A stretch of 36,492 bases of DNA from JBDRGC01 sp043818215. GTDB lineage: Bacteria; Chloroflexota; Anaerolineae; Anaerolineales; UBA11858. The first letter of the stretch is position 1. Every line of letters starts with the position of its first letter. Shown here piece after piece: positions 1 through 7,903 of the stretch. Where the stretch lies: NCBI GenBank assembly GCA_043818215.1, contig JBDRGC010000442.1:1-36492 (forward strand), given 5' to 3'. Made by a program: the position numbers and the translations under genes. The notes below the pieces were generated by a model. It was given only the letters and a program-made list of their open reading frames with translations. It had not been told where the DNA came from and did no database searches.

Positions 1-180
1 TGTCGAAACCAAGCGGGGCTTGAAAATGGGCTAAGTGACCGTAATCCGCTGGGTTTCGACACTTGCACCGTAACGCAAGTGCAGGTGTACGCTACGGCAC
101 GAAAACCATGTGCCTCCGCTACTCAACCGGCGCTACCGTGACTGCTTGAATGGGCAAGTAATTAATCATCATTCCTTAGT
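1..180. other. Hairpin-rich non-coding segment at the window edge
   Basis: No credible ORF is seen here. The segment folds into successive inverted repeats. TGTCGAAACC at 1-10 pairs with GGTTTCGACA ending near 61, extended inward by AGCGG/CCGCT. A second stem is ACTTGC/GCAAGT at about 61-80, and a third is GGCAC/GTGCC at about 95-114. This may be the end of a structured RNA or a repeat element cut by the window edge. The GGTTTCGAC string recalls tmRNA, but neither the tag-peptide reading frame nor the tRNA-like ends could be found, so no RNA family is assigned. Confidence 0.35.
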
Positions 181-238
181 GCCCTACAGGTATGAAGATG
201 TTAGTATTTCCACCCACACGTACTGGCTATTTGGCGCG

Positions 239-532
239 TCAGCGTGAATCGACGACAAACTTGATCGCTGTGCGTAGTTTGCCATCAATCTCCACATCGA
301 CAAAGTAGGGCATACATACAATCTCGTACCCATCTGCGGCCAAATACCCCCTGGCGAGAGCCAGAGATTTGACGGCTTGATTGATTGCGCCTGCTCCAAT
401 GGCTTGCACGTCGGCGTGTTTATATTCGCGGAAGATACCAGCAATGGCGCCTGCTACAGCAGGTACGCGGGATGATGATGCAACTTTGATGATGATATCT
501 ATGCGACCAATTTCAGTGTTCTCTGTATCCAT
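239..532 (-). CDS. spoVS: SpoVS family protein (stage V sporulation protein S-like)
   Basis: The product is 97 residues. It matches the SpoVS family along its length: an N-terminal strand (IIIKVASSSRVPAVAGAIAG), the QAIGAGAINQAVK block and the C-terminal VEIDGKLRTAIKFVV block. SpoVS is a small Alba-like protein, proposed to bind nucleic acid and known from sporulation in Bacillus. It is also common in non-sporulating Chloroflexota and Deinococcus-Thermus, where its role is open. The ATG at 532 is preceded by CGAGGAG at good ribosome-binding spacing. No other sporulation gene is present, so a sporulation role should not be assumed. The gene stands alone, with non-coding DNA on both sides. Confidence 0.88.
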   Translation of the reverse strand: MDTENTEIGRIDIIIKVASSSRVPAVAGAIAGIFREYKHADVQAIGAGAINQAVKSLALARGYLAADGYEIVCMPYFVDVEIDGKLRTAIKFVVDSR

Positions 533-1185
533 GTTTGGTCTCCTCGTGTACGCATTGTCTCTGGCTAACTTACAAAGTAACTACTCAGGCTTACTTGGGA
601 ATTCCCCCGGCCCTCAATCCCTTCGGCAGGCTCCCCACTCCCTTTCCCCTTTGGGGACTTTACGGTCGGGGACTTCGCAGGACAAGTCTGGGGGAGACAC
701 TTCTGTTTTTATGTCTCTTTACCCAAGGCCAGGATGGTAGAGCCAGTTCCCCCCCCCCCAGAATTGGGGGTCCGGGGGGCATTCGTACTAATAGGCTGAA
801 TAGTCACCTTACAAATTGATTGTACAAGATATTCGATAGAGAATCAAGCGGGTTGGTCCAGAAATCTTAATTTCGCAAGACTGTCAAGACTTGCGCTCCC
901 TGCCCCTATGTGGCACAATACTTGCCACGCAATATTCCGCGCTGAAGGCTTCTTATCGCAGTACCACAAATGGCAGACCGCCGACCACTGACTACCGACC
1001 GCCGCTCCCCTGCCTGGACGCAATGCCGGAGGCACAGCGATGTGAAACAGTCTCCAATTGCACGATTTCAGCGGTTTGCATTCTGCGGTCTGCCGTCCGC
1101 TGTCCACTGTCTGCGATCTGCGGTCTCCCGTCAGGTAATATGCGGCTTTCGCTCTACTACCTTATTACAGTATTCCCCATCTACC
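533..1185. other. Non-coding, repeat-bearing intergenic region
   Basis: About 650 bases separate the divergent spoVS and the 1186 gene. The ORFs crossing it are low-complexity shadows. It contains a C-run/G-run hairpin (742-783) that recurs at 18384-18415, a GTAACTACTCAG string near 577 that recurs at 13548, and two degenerate patches of the GGTC/GACC minisatellite (about 962-1012 and 1077-1135). The long 190-codon ORF that enters from 970 is read here as coding only from 1186, because residues 1-72 are translated repeat. Confidence 0.6.
742..783. repeat. C-run/AGAATT/G-run hairpin repeat, copy 1
   Basis: A run of about ten C, then CAGAATT, then GGGGG and GGGGGGC, forms a short hairpin. The same arrangement (CCCCC-AGAATTT-GGGGGG-TAGGGGGCATT) is found at 18384-18415, so this is a dispersed intergenic repeat and not a gene-specific signal. 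Confidence 0.6.
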
Positions 1186-1542
1186 ATGTATCGTTGGACT
1201 CGCTTTTTCACAGTTTTGATCATTGGCTTTGGCGTTGGCCTGCTTTACGGCTGGGTGATCAACCCGGTCGAATACGTGGACACTGTGCCAGAGAGCCTGA
1301 GTGAGGCTTACCAGGCCGACTATGTGTTGATGATCGCTGAGACCTATCACGCCGAGAAAGACCTGGCCTTAGCAGTGCAGCGTCTGACGTTCTTAGGAGA
1401 AGCCTCCCCAGAGAGCATACTTCAACAGGCGATGGACTTTGCCGTCCGAGAGAATTATGCCCCCTCTGACCTCGGGTTGCTGCGTGATTTAAGTGACGCT
1501 TTGCAGGGCTGGACTTCTAATTTGGAGGCAGCTGCGCCATGA
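1186..1542 (+). CDS. Membrane-anchored protein of unknown function (paralogue of the next gene)
   Basis: The product is 118 residues if translation starts at the ATG at 1186 (MYRWTRFF). The longer reading frame from 970 only translates minisatellite DNA. Residues about 5-24 form one hydrophobic segment (FFTVLIIGFGVGLLYGWVI), followed by N-P-V-E-Y-V-D-T and a helical domain of about 80 residues (AYQADYVLMIAETYHAEKDLALAVQRL). The next gene has the same layout (GLLYSWLVAPAEYVDTAPETL), so the two are tandem paralogues. The stop overlaps the next start as ATGA, which implies translational coupling. The likely topology is a cytoplasmic N-terminus with the helical repeat-like domain outside. No function is recognised. 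Confidence 0.75.
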   Translation: MYRWTRFFTVLIIGFGVGLLYGWVINPVEYVDTVPESLSEAYQADYVLMIAETYHAEKDLALAVQRLTFLGEASPESILQQAMDFAVRENYAPSDLGLLRDLSDALQGWTSNLEAAAP

Positions 1543-2459
1543 ACGAGGAACGCGGCTCCTGGTACCTGTTGACGGCTGTAATCCTGGGCATTGCTATGGG
1601 ACTGCTGTATTCCTGGCTGGTCGCCCCCGCAGAGTACGTGGATACTGCTCCTGAGACGCTGCGTGCGGATTTCAAAGATGTGTACCGGGTGGCGATTGCC
1701 TCCGCATACGCGGCTACCGGCGATATTGCCCGCGCTCGAGCCCGCCTGGCTTTGTTTGGAGATGCTGATCCTTCGCCGGCCCTGGCTGCCCAGGCACAGA
1801 GATTCCTGGCCGAAGGGAATTCTTACGCAGATGCTCAAGCACTGGCATCGTTGGCTTCTGCATTGGGGCAGGCTTCTACCCCAATACCTACGCACCCTGA
1901 TGACACGTCCACGCCCACGGTCACCAACTCTCCTCCGCCGACATCATCCCCAACGGCAACTTTCACTCCCACACCTGAGATCACATCGACTGCGACCGTG
2001 ACAAGAACGCAAAACGCAGCGAGCACTACCCCAACCCGCAGCCCTACGAGAACACCACGTGCTACCCGCACGCCCACGCCAACCGCCACGCCACTGCCCA
2101 CCCGCACTTCCACACCGACGCTGGCGCCGCCATTTGTGTTGAAGAATCAGGCATTGGTCTGCGATGTGGCCATTGGCGAGCCGCAGATTCAAGTCTTTGT
2201 CGCCAATGTCGCAGGGATAGGCGTGCCGGGTGTAGAGATCATTGTCATTTGGGATGGGGGCGAAGAGCATTTTTTCACAGGGCTTAAGCCCGAAATAGAT
2301 TTTGGGTACGCGGACTTTGTGATGGCTCTCGGGGTGAGCTATACATTGCATGTTGCCGATGGCGGGCAATTGATTCCCAATTTGGCAGCCTCGGAATGCA
2401 CAGATAATAACGATGATAGATATTGGGGGTCTTGGCGTTTGGTGTTTTCGCATCCGTAG
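1539..2459 (+). CDS. Membrane-anchored protein with Thr/Pro-rich stalk and C-terminal beta domain
   Basis: The product is 306 residues. Residues about 8-27 are a transmembrane segment followed by APAEYVDTAPETL. Residues about 40-105 are Ala-rich helices resembling a short helical repeat. Residues about 112-195 are a low-complexity Thr/Pro/Ser stalk (TPTPTATPLPTRT). The last 110 residues are non-repetitive and beta-rich, with the pieces GVPGVEIIVIWDGGEEHFF and GYADFVMAL, and look like a small Ig-like or carboxypeptidase-regulatory-like fold (inference). The start overlaps the upstream stop by four bases. Such stalked surface proteins are common in Anaerolineae. The first ~100 residues are paralogous to the upstream gene, which lacks the stalk and head. 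Confidence 0.8.
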   Translation: MNEERGSWYLLTAVILGIAMGLLYSWLVAPAEYVDTAPETLRADFKDVYRVAIASAYAATGDIARARARLALFGDADPSPALAAQAQRFLAEGNSYADAQALASLASALGQASTPIPTHPDDTSTPTVTNSPPPTSSPTATFTPTPEITSTATVTRTQNAASTTPTRSPTRTPRATRTPTPTATPLPTRTSTPTLAPPFVLKNQALVCDVAIGEPQIQVFVANVAGIGVPGVEIIVIWDGGEEHFFTGLKPEIDFGYADFVMALGVSYTLHVADGGQLIPNLAASECTDNNDDRYWGSWRLVFSHP

Positions 2460-2490
2460 CGAGTGCTGACCGCCGACGGACGACCACTCA

Positions 2491-2608
2491 ATGTCATTTA
2501 GTTAAGGGTTGATGGCTGTCGGATCACGGATCCGAAAGGAGCGAAACAGGGAATTCTGACATGCTCCAGGCGGATTCATAATCCGCCGATGGCTTAACTT
2601 AATGACAT
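2491..2608. repeat. Dispersed palindromic repeat, copy A
   Basis: The element is bounded by imperfect inverted termini, TGTCATTTAGTTAAG near 2492 and CTTAACTTAATGACA ending near 2607. It holds an inner ATCCGCC/GGCGGAT-type hairpin and a GATCACGGATC palindrome. The same element lies at 17215-17330 (opposite orientation) and, truncated, at 13321-13401. Copies B and C carry about 23 extra bases inside the inner hairpin. Confidence 0.75.
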
Positions 2609-2628
2609 CGAATGACAACTGACCACCG

Positions 2629-2756
<128 letters not shown>

Positions 2757-2770
<14 letters not shown>

Positions 2771-3296
2771 TCCGCCGGTGCCCGCCATTCTTCTTGGTGC
2801 AGAAATGCCCCTCGGGGTCCATCGGCTGGCCGCACTGGGGGCAAATAGGCCGCCCGCGGGAGACCACTTCTATTCCCCAGCGACTCAGGATGCGCAGTTG
2901 ATAACGCGTACACCAAAAACGAACCACACCCGGCTCTTCGTCTGTGTCTGCGGGCAGCAATTCGTGGGCTATCAGCACGATCATATCATTATCGGCATCG
3001 TACCCCAGCCCAATATCGGACAGACGAAAAAGCGGGTCTAACGGAGGATGAATTCGCATAGCGTTTTCATCATAAACCGCCGAGGCTTCGGGCAATTCAG
3101 GGAATTTTCTAGCAACCTCCGCCAAGAATTGTTCGATGCCGATTGCCAATGACTCCACCTGGAATTTCTCAAGGAGAAGAGTCACCGTTCGAGCGCCTTT
3201 TTGCCCCTGGAGGTAAAAGATACGCTTCCCGGGAGAGCCAATGGCATCGGTACTAATATAAGCAACAGGACTAAGATCGATTTCGATACGTGGCAT
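2757..3296 (-). CDS. DUF3090 family protein (TIGR03847-like)
   Basis: The product is 179 residues. The N-terminal part (GSPGKRIFYLQGQKGARTVTLLLEKFQVESLA) and the C-terminal zinc-ribbon-like piece CPQCGQPMDPEGHFC are characteristic of DUF3090/TIGR03847, a conserved family of unknown function found in Actinobacteria and Chloroflexota. Two Cys pairs are present at the C-terminus (CPQC and FC). The ATG at 3296 follows AAGGAG, a strong ribosome-binding site. The last few residues (RRSADR) and the stop lie inside the GGTCAGC minisatellite, so the array has supplied the C-terminus. No partner gene is adjacent. Confidence 0.85.
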
Positions 3297-3724
3297 GGTG
3301 TCTCCTTAGGCGGGTGAACAGGGTAAACACGGTAAACAGGGTAAACATGGTAAACATGGTAAACATGGTAAACACGGTAGATACGGTATCAAGGTATACA
3401 AAGTAGACAAGGTCATAAATGGTTTTTTTGCCTCTCAAAGCGCGTCATTTGAATTACGCAGGGTGAAATGAAATGGTAAATGGTAAATGGTGAATGGTAA
3501 ATTGTAAATGGGGTGGATACATCACTGCAATCATTTACCATTAATAATTCACCATTTACCATTTACCATTAGGTTTGGTTTGTGCGTAATTCAAATGACG
3601 CCCAATTTTCCCTTTTGATGGGCGGAGACCATTTATGAAAGAAGACATCGTACCCTCCCTGCACACCCTGATACCCTGTATACCGTGTTTACTTTGTATA
3701 CCGTGTTTACCTTGCATACCGTCC
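3297..3724. repeat. Nested inverted-repeat element made of short tandem repeats
   Basis: This 430-base gap between the DUF3090 gene start and the rarA stop has no gene. It is arranged as concentric inverted repeats. The outer left arm is a 9-base tandem repeat (GGTAAACAN, about 3312-3385) and the outer right arm is its complement-like array (ACCGTGTTTAC, about 3671-3720). A middle arm has TCATAAATGGT (3413-3423) against its complement (3628-3638), and a perfect 19-bp arm GCGTCATTTGAATTACGCA (3442-3460) against 3583-3601. The inner arm is AAATGGTAAATGGT (3470-3510) against ACCATTTACCATT (3532-3570). The whole could extrude as a large cruciform. Confidence 0.85.
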
Positions 3725-5140
3725 TCACCTCCCCGCCTTATGTTTGCGCTTGACCTCGGCAATTTCATCCTCGCTCAACTCCGGCAGGGTCTCCGTCTCG
3801 GTAATGCCCAGGGCCGCTCGTTGAGCCGCGCGCCAGCGTTCCAGCCTCTCAGTTACCTGGGCCTCGTAGCCCTGAGTCGAGGGACTGTAAAAGTAGGTAC
3901 CCAGCACTTCGCGGGGCAGGTATTGCTGGGGTAAAAAGTGATCGGGGCTATTGTGAGTGTATTTGTATCCCTGGCCGTGGCCGAGGGCGACGGCGTCGCG
4001 GTTAGCATCTTGCAGATGCCGGGGGACATCGACTTTGCCTTCGTCTTCGATGAGCTGGAAAGCCTTGAAATAATGTGTGGCCGAGTTCGATTTTGGGGCT
4101 GTCGCCAGATAAAGCGTGGCCTCGACGATGGGGAAGATGCCCTCTGGCAGGCCGATGAACTCGAAGGCTTGCACTGCCGAAGCGGCCACTACCAGTCCCA
4201 TGGGGTCGGCCAGGCCAATATCTTCCCCTGCCAGGATGATAAGCCGTCGCAGGATGAAGCGCGGGTCTTCACCGGCGTAGAGCATCTTGGCCAGCCAGTA
4301 CAGGGCCGCATCGGGGTCGGAGCCGCGCACCGATTTGATGAATGCGGAAATAGTATCGTAATGGGAATCACCGTCTTTGTCGTACAGCACCGCCCGCCGT
4401 TGAATGGATTCCTGTGCTACTTCCAGGGTGACGCGGATGAGGCCCTCGGAGTCGGGGGGCGTGGACTCGACGGCCAACTCCAGGGCGTTGAGGGCATTGC
4501 GGGCGTCCCCACCGGCGACGCGGATCAGGTGCTGGATGGCTTCCGGGGCAAGATACACTTTTCGGGTCCCGTAACCCCTCTCCACGTCCGCGCGGGCGCG
4601 CTCCAGCAAGGCGCGGATATCCTCGTCTCGCAGGGTACGCATCTGGAAAATCCGGGAGCGGGAGACCAGGGCGCCGATGACCTCGAAATAGGGGTTCTCG
4701 GTGGTGGCGCCGATCAGCGTCAAATTGCCATTTTCGACATGCGGGAGCAGGGCATCCTGCTGGGCCTTGTTCCAGCGATGCACTTCATCCACAAAAAGGA
4801 TGGTGCGTTTGCCGTACAACTTGCGGCGCTCGATGGCCTCGTTGAACACTTCCCGCAGGCGGGGTTTGCCATCCAGCACCGCCGAGAGAGTCTCGAAGTG
4901 CGATTTGGTCTGGTTAGCGATCACCATTGCCAGAGTGGTCTTACCCGTACCCGGCGGCCCCCATAGAATAATGGAGGAGAACAACCGGTCGGCTTGAATG
5001 GCGCGGCGCAGCAGCTTACCCGGCCCGAGTATATGCTCCTGCCCGACGAACTCATCCAGGTTGAGCGGGCGCATCCGGGCGGCGAGGGGGGCTTCGTGGG
5101 TCATACGTTGTTGGAGGGCGTGATCGAAAAGGTCTGGCAT
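3725..5140 (-). CDS. rarA: Replication-associated recombination protein A (AAA+ ATPase)
   Basis: The product is 471 residues, the usual size for RarA/MgsA (WRNIP1 family). RarA is a clamp-loader-like AAA+ ATPase that acts at stalled replication forks. Visible motifs are Walker A GPPGTGKT (61-68), Walker B ILFVDEVHRWNKAQQDALLP, the sensor region GATTENPYF, and the C-terminal tetramerisation region ending with GYKYTHNSPDHFLPQQYLP. The N-terminal LAARMRPLNLDEFVGQEHI is typical. Starting from the ATG at 5140 gives the expected N-terminus. A TATAAT box (5148-5153, minus strand) lies only 7 bases upstream of the ATG, so the transcript may be nearly leaderless. The stop lies at the edge of the nested inverted-repeat element. 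Confidence 0.95.
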   Translation of the reverse strand: MPDLFDHALQQRMTHEAPLAARMRPLNLDEFVGQEHILGPGKLLRRAIQADRLFSSIILWGPPGTGKTTLAMVIANQTKSHFETLSAVLDGKPRLREVFNEAIERRKLYGKRTILFVDEVHRWNKAQQDALLPHVENGNLTLIGATTENPYFEVIGALVSRSRIFQMRTLRDEDIRALLERARADVERGYGTRKVYLAPEAIQHLIRVAGGDARNALNALELAVESTPPDSEGLIRVTLEVAQESIQRRAVLYDKDGDSHYDTISAFIKSVRGSDPDAALYWLAKMLYAGEDPRFILRRLIILAGEDIGLADPMGLVVAASAVQAFEFIGLPEGIFPIVEATLYLATAPKSNSATHYFKAFQLIEDEGKVDVPRHLQDANRDAVALGHGQGYKYTHNSPDHFLPQQYLPREVLGTYFYSPSTQGYEAQVTERLERWRAAQRAALGITETETLPELSEDEIAEVKRKHKAGR

Positions 5141-5286
5141 ACCCCCAATTATAACGGCAGATTGGTGTTCGTAAGCGCGGTTTTAGAGAAATATCTGATT
5201 TGGTGCGCTTTACAGGTGCGGCGGATTGTCAATGAGATGGTACCTACAGATGTTAAGATAATGTTTTTGATTCTGCTTACTCGGAT

Positions 5287-5374
5287 GTCATCGCGAGCCG
5301 ACGCTTTCCGGCGAAGCGATCTCCTTCTCACCAAGGATGAGATTGCTTCAGCGGTAAAGCTGCTTCGCAATGAC
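5287..5374. repeat. GTCATCGCGAG...CTTCGCAATGAC palindromic intergenic repeat, copy 1
   Basis: The element starts GTCATCGCGAGCC and ends CTGCTTCGCAATGAC, and each half also contains internal complements (GCGAAGCGATCTCC against GAGATTGCTTC). It lies between rarA and ettA. A second, longer and more decayed copy is at 13575-13683. Repeats of this type are widespread in intergenic DNA of Chloroflexota (general knowledge). The rest of the 5141-5425 gap holds nothing else recognisable. Confidence 0.75.
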
Positions 5375-5425
5375 ACGTCGAGCCAATATTTTTTTTTGAA
5401 AATCTATACACCTAATCTTTCCCCG

Positions 5426-7126
5426 TCACCTCTTCAACGTCCGATACTTCACGCTGCGTGGCACATCGACGGATTTGCCATAGCGTTCGTGGTAATCCTT
5501 TTCATAATCCGACCAGTTGCCGAGGCAGAGCCGCGCCTGCGAATCCCCTTCGAAGGCGAGGATGTGGGTGCAGATGCGGTCAAGGAACCAGCGGTCGTGA
5601 CTGACCACCACGGCGCAGCCGGCGAAGTTCTCTATAGCTTCCTCGAGGGCGCGCAGGGTGTTCACGTCGAGGTCATTGGTCGGCTCGTCGAGCAGGATGA
5701 CATTGGCGCCTTCGGTGAGCATCCTCGCCAGGTGGACGCGATTGCGCTCCCCGCCCGAAAGCGCACCGACCTTTTTCTGCTGGTCGGAGCCGGTGAAGTT
5801 GAACGACGCCACATAAGCCCGTGAATTCATTTTGCGCCCGCCGAAAGTGAGCGTATCCGCGCCGCCAGAAATCTCCTCCCAGATATTCTTTTCGGGGTTG
5901 AGACTGCGGGATTGGTCAACGTAAGCCAGTTGCACGGTCTCGCCAATTTTGATCGTGCCGCTGTCAGGTTCCTCTTCGCCGGTGATTATTTTCAACAAAG
6001 TCGTCTTGCCCGCGCCGTTCGGCCCCACCACGCCGACAATCGAGCCAGGCGGGATGCTGGCGCTGAAATTGTCCAAGATTAGCCGCTTATCCCCTCCTCC
6101 GTCGGGGCTGGCGTAGGATTTGGTGATCCCGTCCAATTCGATAACGATGTCGCCGAGACGCGCCCCCGGCGGAATGTAAATCTCCAAATTCTCGCGCAGC
6201 TTTTCATTCTCCTGACTGAGCAGCTTCTCGTAGGCGTTGACGCGCGCCTGTCCCTTCGACTGACGAGCTTTGGGCGACATGCGGATCCACTCCAACTCGC
6301 GCTCGAGGGTCTTCTGGCGTTTGCTTTCGGATTTCTCTTCCTGCCGCAGCCTCTCTTGTTTTTGCTCCAGCCACGAGGAGTAGTTACCTTTCCAGGGGAT
6401 GCCGTAGCCGCGGTCGAGTTCCAAAATCCAGCCAGCCACGTTATCGAGGAAGTAGCGGTCATGGGTCACGGCGATGACAGTCCCCTTGTACTTGCGAAGA
6501 TGATGTTCTAGCCAGGCAACCGATTCGGCGTCGAGGTGGTTGGTAGGCTCGTCGAGGAGCAGGATGTCGGGTTCCGTGAGCAAGAGTCGGGTGAGGGCGA
6601 CGCGGCGGCGTTCTCCACCGGAGAGGGTCTTGATGGGCGTATCGGGTGGCTGACAACGGAGGGCACCCATTGCCAAATCCAATCGCGAATCCAGATTCCA
6701 GGCATCGAGGTGATCGAGTCGATCCTGCAATTTGGCTTGCTCGGTGATCAAGGCATCGAAGTCGGCGTCTGGCTCGGCAAACGCGGCGTTGACCTCCTCG
6801 TAGCGTGCCAGCATATCCACGCTGGGCTGGACAGCCTCCCGCACGATTTCGATGAGTGTTTTGGACTCGTCGAGCTGCGGTTCCTGCTCGAGCAAGCCGA
6901 GTGTGTAACCCTTCGACATGGCGATCTCGCCGGTGTAACCCTGATCGACTCCAGCCATGATGCGCAGCAGGGTGGATTTGCCCGATCCGTTCAGGCCGAG
7001 GACGCCGATCTTGGCGCCGTAGTAGAAGCCGAGCGAGATGTCACGCAGGACTTGTTTGTTGTTGGGGGGATGAATGCGGCCAACGCGCACCATCGAGTAG
7101 ATGACTTTTTGGGTGTCTGTGGTCAT
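5426..7126 (-). CDS. ettA: Energy-dependent translational throttle protein EttA (ABC-F ATPase)
   Basis: The product is 566 residues with two ABC ATPase domains and no membrane segments, as in the ABC-F family. Domain 1 has GLNGSGKST (44-52), LSGGERRRVALTRLLL and LLLDEPTNHLD. The linker/arm region (about 240-310) contains the EttA-typical YGIPWKGNYSSWLEQK and SKGQARVNAYEKLL. Domain 2 has GPNGAGKTT, LSGGERNRVHLARML and LLDEPTNDLD. EttA binds the ribosomal E site and gates translation according to ATP/ADP level. AGGAA precedes the ATG. The first 105 bases of this gene and 28 bases of leader are repeated at 11358-11490 on the far side of the R-M genes, so this 5' end and its present promoter probably come from the insertion event. 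Confidence 0.96.
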   Translation of the reverse strand: MTTDTQKVIYSMVRVGRIHPPNNKQVLRDISLGFYYGAKIGVLGLNGSGKSTLLRIMAGVDQGYTGEIAMSKGYTLGLLEQEPQLDESKTLIEIVREAVQPSVDMLARYEEVNAAFAEPDADFDALITEQAKLQDRLDHLDAWNLDSRLDLAMGALRCQPPDTPIKTLSGGERRRVALTRLLLTEPDILLLDEPTNHLDAESVAWLEHHLRKYKGTVIAVTHDRYFLDNVAGWILELDRGYGIPWKGNYSSWLEQKQERLRQEEKSESKRQKTLERELEWIRMSPKARQSKGQARVNAYEKLLSQENEKLRENLEIYIPPGARLGDIVIELDGITKSYASPDGGGDKRLILDNFSASIPPGSIVGVVGPNGAGKTTLLKIITGEEEPDSGTIKIGETVQLAYVDQSRSLNPEKNIWEEISGGADTLTFGGRKMNSRAYVASFNFTGSDQQKKVGALSGGERNRVHLARMLTEGANVILLDEPTNDLDVNTLRALEEAIENFAGCAVVVSHDRWFLDRICTHILAFEGDSQARLCLGNWSDYEKDYHERYGKSVDVPRSVKYRTLKR

Positions 7127-7153
7127 GGGGGTTCCTGGGGTTGGGGATTGGAG
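7021..7153. repeat. Left copy of the 133-bp direct repeat flanking the R-M island
   Basis: This stretch is the first ~105 bases of ettA plus 28 bases of its leader. It matches 11358-11490 in the same orientation and without gaps, at a constant offset of 4337 bases. I count ten mismatches, all inside the coding part. Similarity stops abruptly at both ends. Confidence 0.93.
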
Positions 7154-7237
7154 AATGGTTAAGGGTGATTGTACCAGGGTTTTAGAGACGAAGAGTGGAA
7201 AGAAAGGGTGGCATAAGAGCCGCTCCTACCTTGTGGG

Positions 7238-7903
7238 TTAGACAATACAGTCAAGCAGAATGTGGTAAATTTTGATTGAACGCCCTTCGCTTGTCATTCG
7301 CTTATGAATGCTGACCCACTCGTGCTGAATTTGCGGATGAAAGTTAACGGTTTGTTGAGGAATCGCCAAATTTAGTTCGTCCGAAGATTTGTCAATCTTT
7401 TCTCTGACTTTTTTAGCCCACACCTCGATTGAATCGCTTTGCACATAACCCAACATTCCAGCTTCAGAATACCTTCCTGCATATCGGCCATCTATAAAGC
7501 ATCCCATCCCCTCACTACCAGTATAATTTCCTGCTGTGCTTTGACCTTTTAGCAATCGCTTCGACTCAATTATGAACTGAGGCAACCCTATGTCGCTAAT
7601 CTCAATAATGATGTCAGGCATTAATCGGTCGCTACCGATACGGCCGTCGTGTTCAACAGGAAAGTTGTCATGAAAAGAGTAACGCATAATCCATCTTGGA
7701 GATGGGGTCAATGACATTTTTCTATTTGTCAGAGCGGTGATAATAAACCCCGTGATTGAGGGTTCTTCATTGGCTTTTTTGTCGTTCACTTTGATACGGG
7801 GAAGTGCATCTACATATCCAATGGCAATTAGCTGGTGGATATGTTCAATAAATGCGTCTGGGAATGCCCCAAAATATCTAAGCGATGGAGATGTGTTCTT
7901 CAC
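7238..7903 (-). CDS. Probable PD-(D/E)XK nuclease-like subunit of a restriction-modification pair
   Basis: The product is 221 residues from a GTG start at 7903, which lies inside the methylase gene (26-bp overlap), so the two are translationally linked. Residues 96-115 read P-D-I-I-I-E-I...F-I-I-E-S-K. This is a PD-(15 residues)-ExK arrangement (D97, E113, K115) at the end of a strand, as in PD-(D/E)XK endonucleases. An upstream TGFIITAL block and a C-terminal RSIKIYHILLDC block are otherwise unassigned. Being the only partner of a large DNA methylase, it is inferred to be the cleaving or specificity subunit. No named family is recognised. The DNA is visibly richer in A+T than the flanking backbone. 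Confidence 0.6.
   Translation of the reverse strand: MKNTSPSLRYFGAFPDAFIEHIHQLIAIGYVDALPRIKVNDKKANEEPSITGFIITALTNRKMSLTPSPRWIMRYSFHDNFPVEHDGRIGSDRLMPDIIIEISDIGLPQFIIESKRLLKGQSTAGNYTGSEGMGCFIDGRYAGRYSEAGMLGYVQSDSIEVWAKKVREKIDKSSDELNLAIPQQTVNFHPQIQHEWVSIHKRMTSEGRSIKIYHILLDCIV

Noticed and set aside
1..180. tmRNA
   Set aside because: GGTTTCGAC occurs on both strands only because it forms an inverted repeat; no tag reading frame, no resume codon region and no tRNA-like 3' end were found.
239..532. Evidence that the organism forms endospores
   Set aside because: SpoVS is widespread in non-sporulating Chloroflexota and no other sporulation gene is in the window.
970..1185. N-terminal extension of the 1186 gene from an earlier ATG
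   Set aside because: It translates degenerate GGTC/GACC minisatellite DNA and lacks a ribosome-binding site; the hydrophobic anchor starts right after the ATG at 1186.
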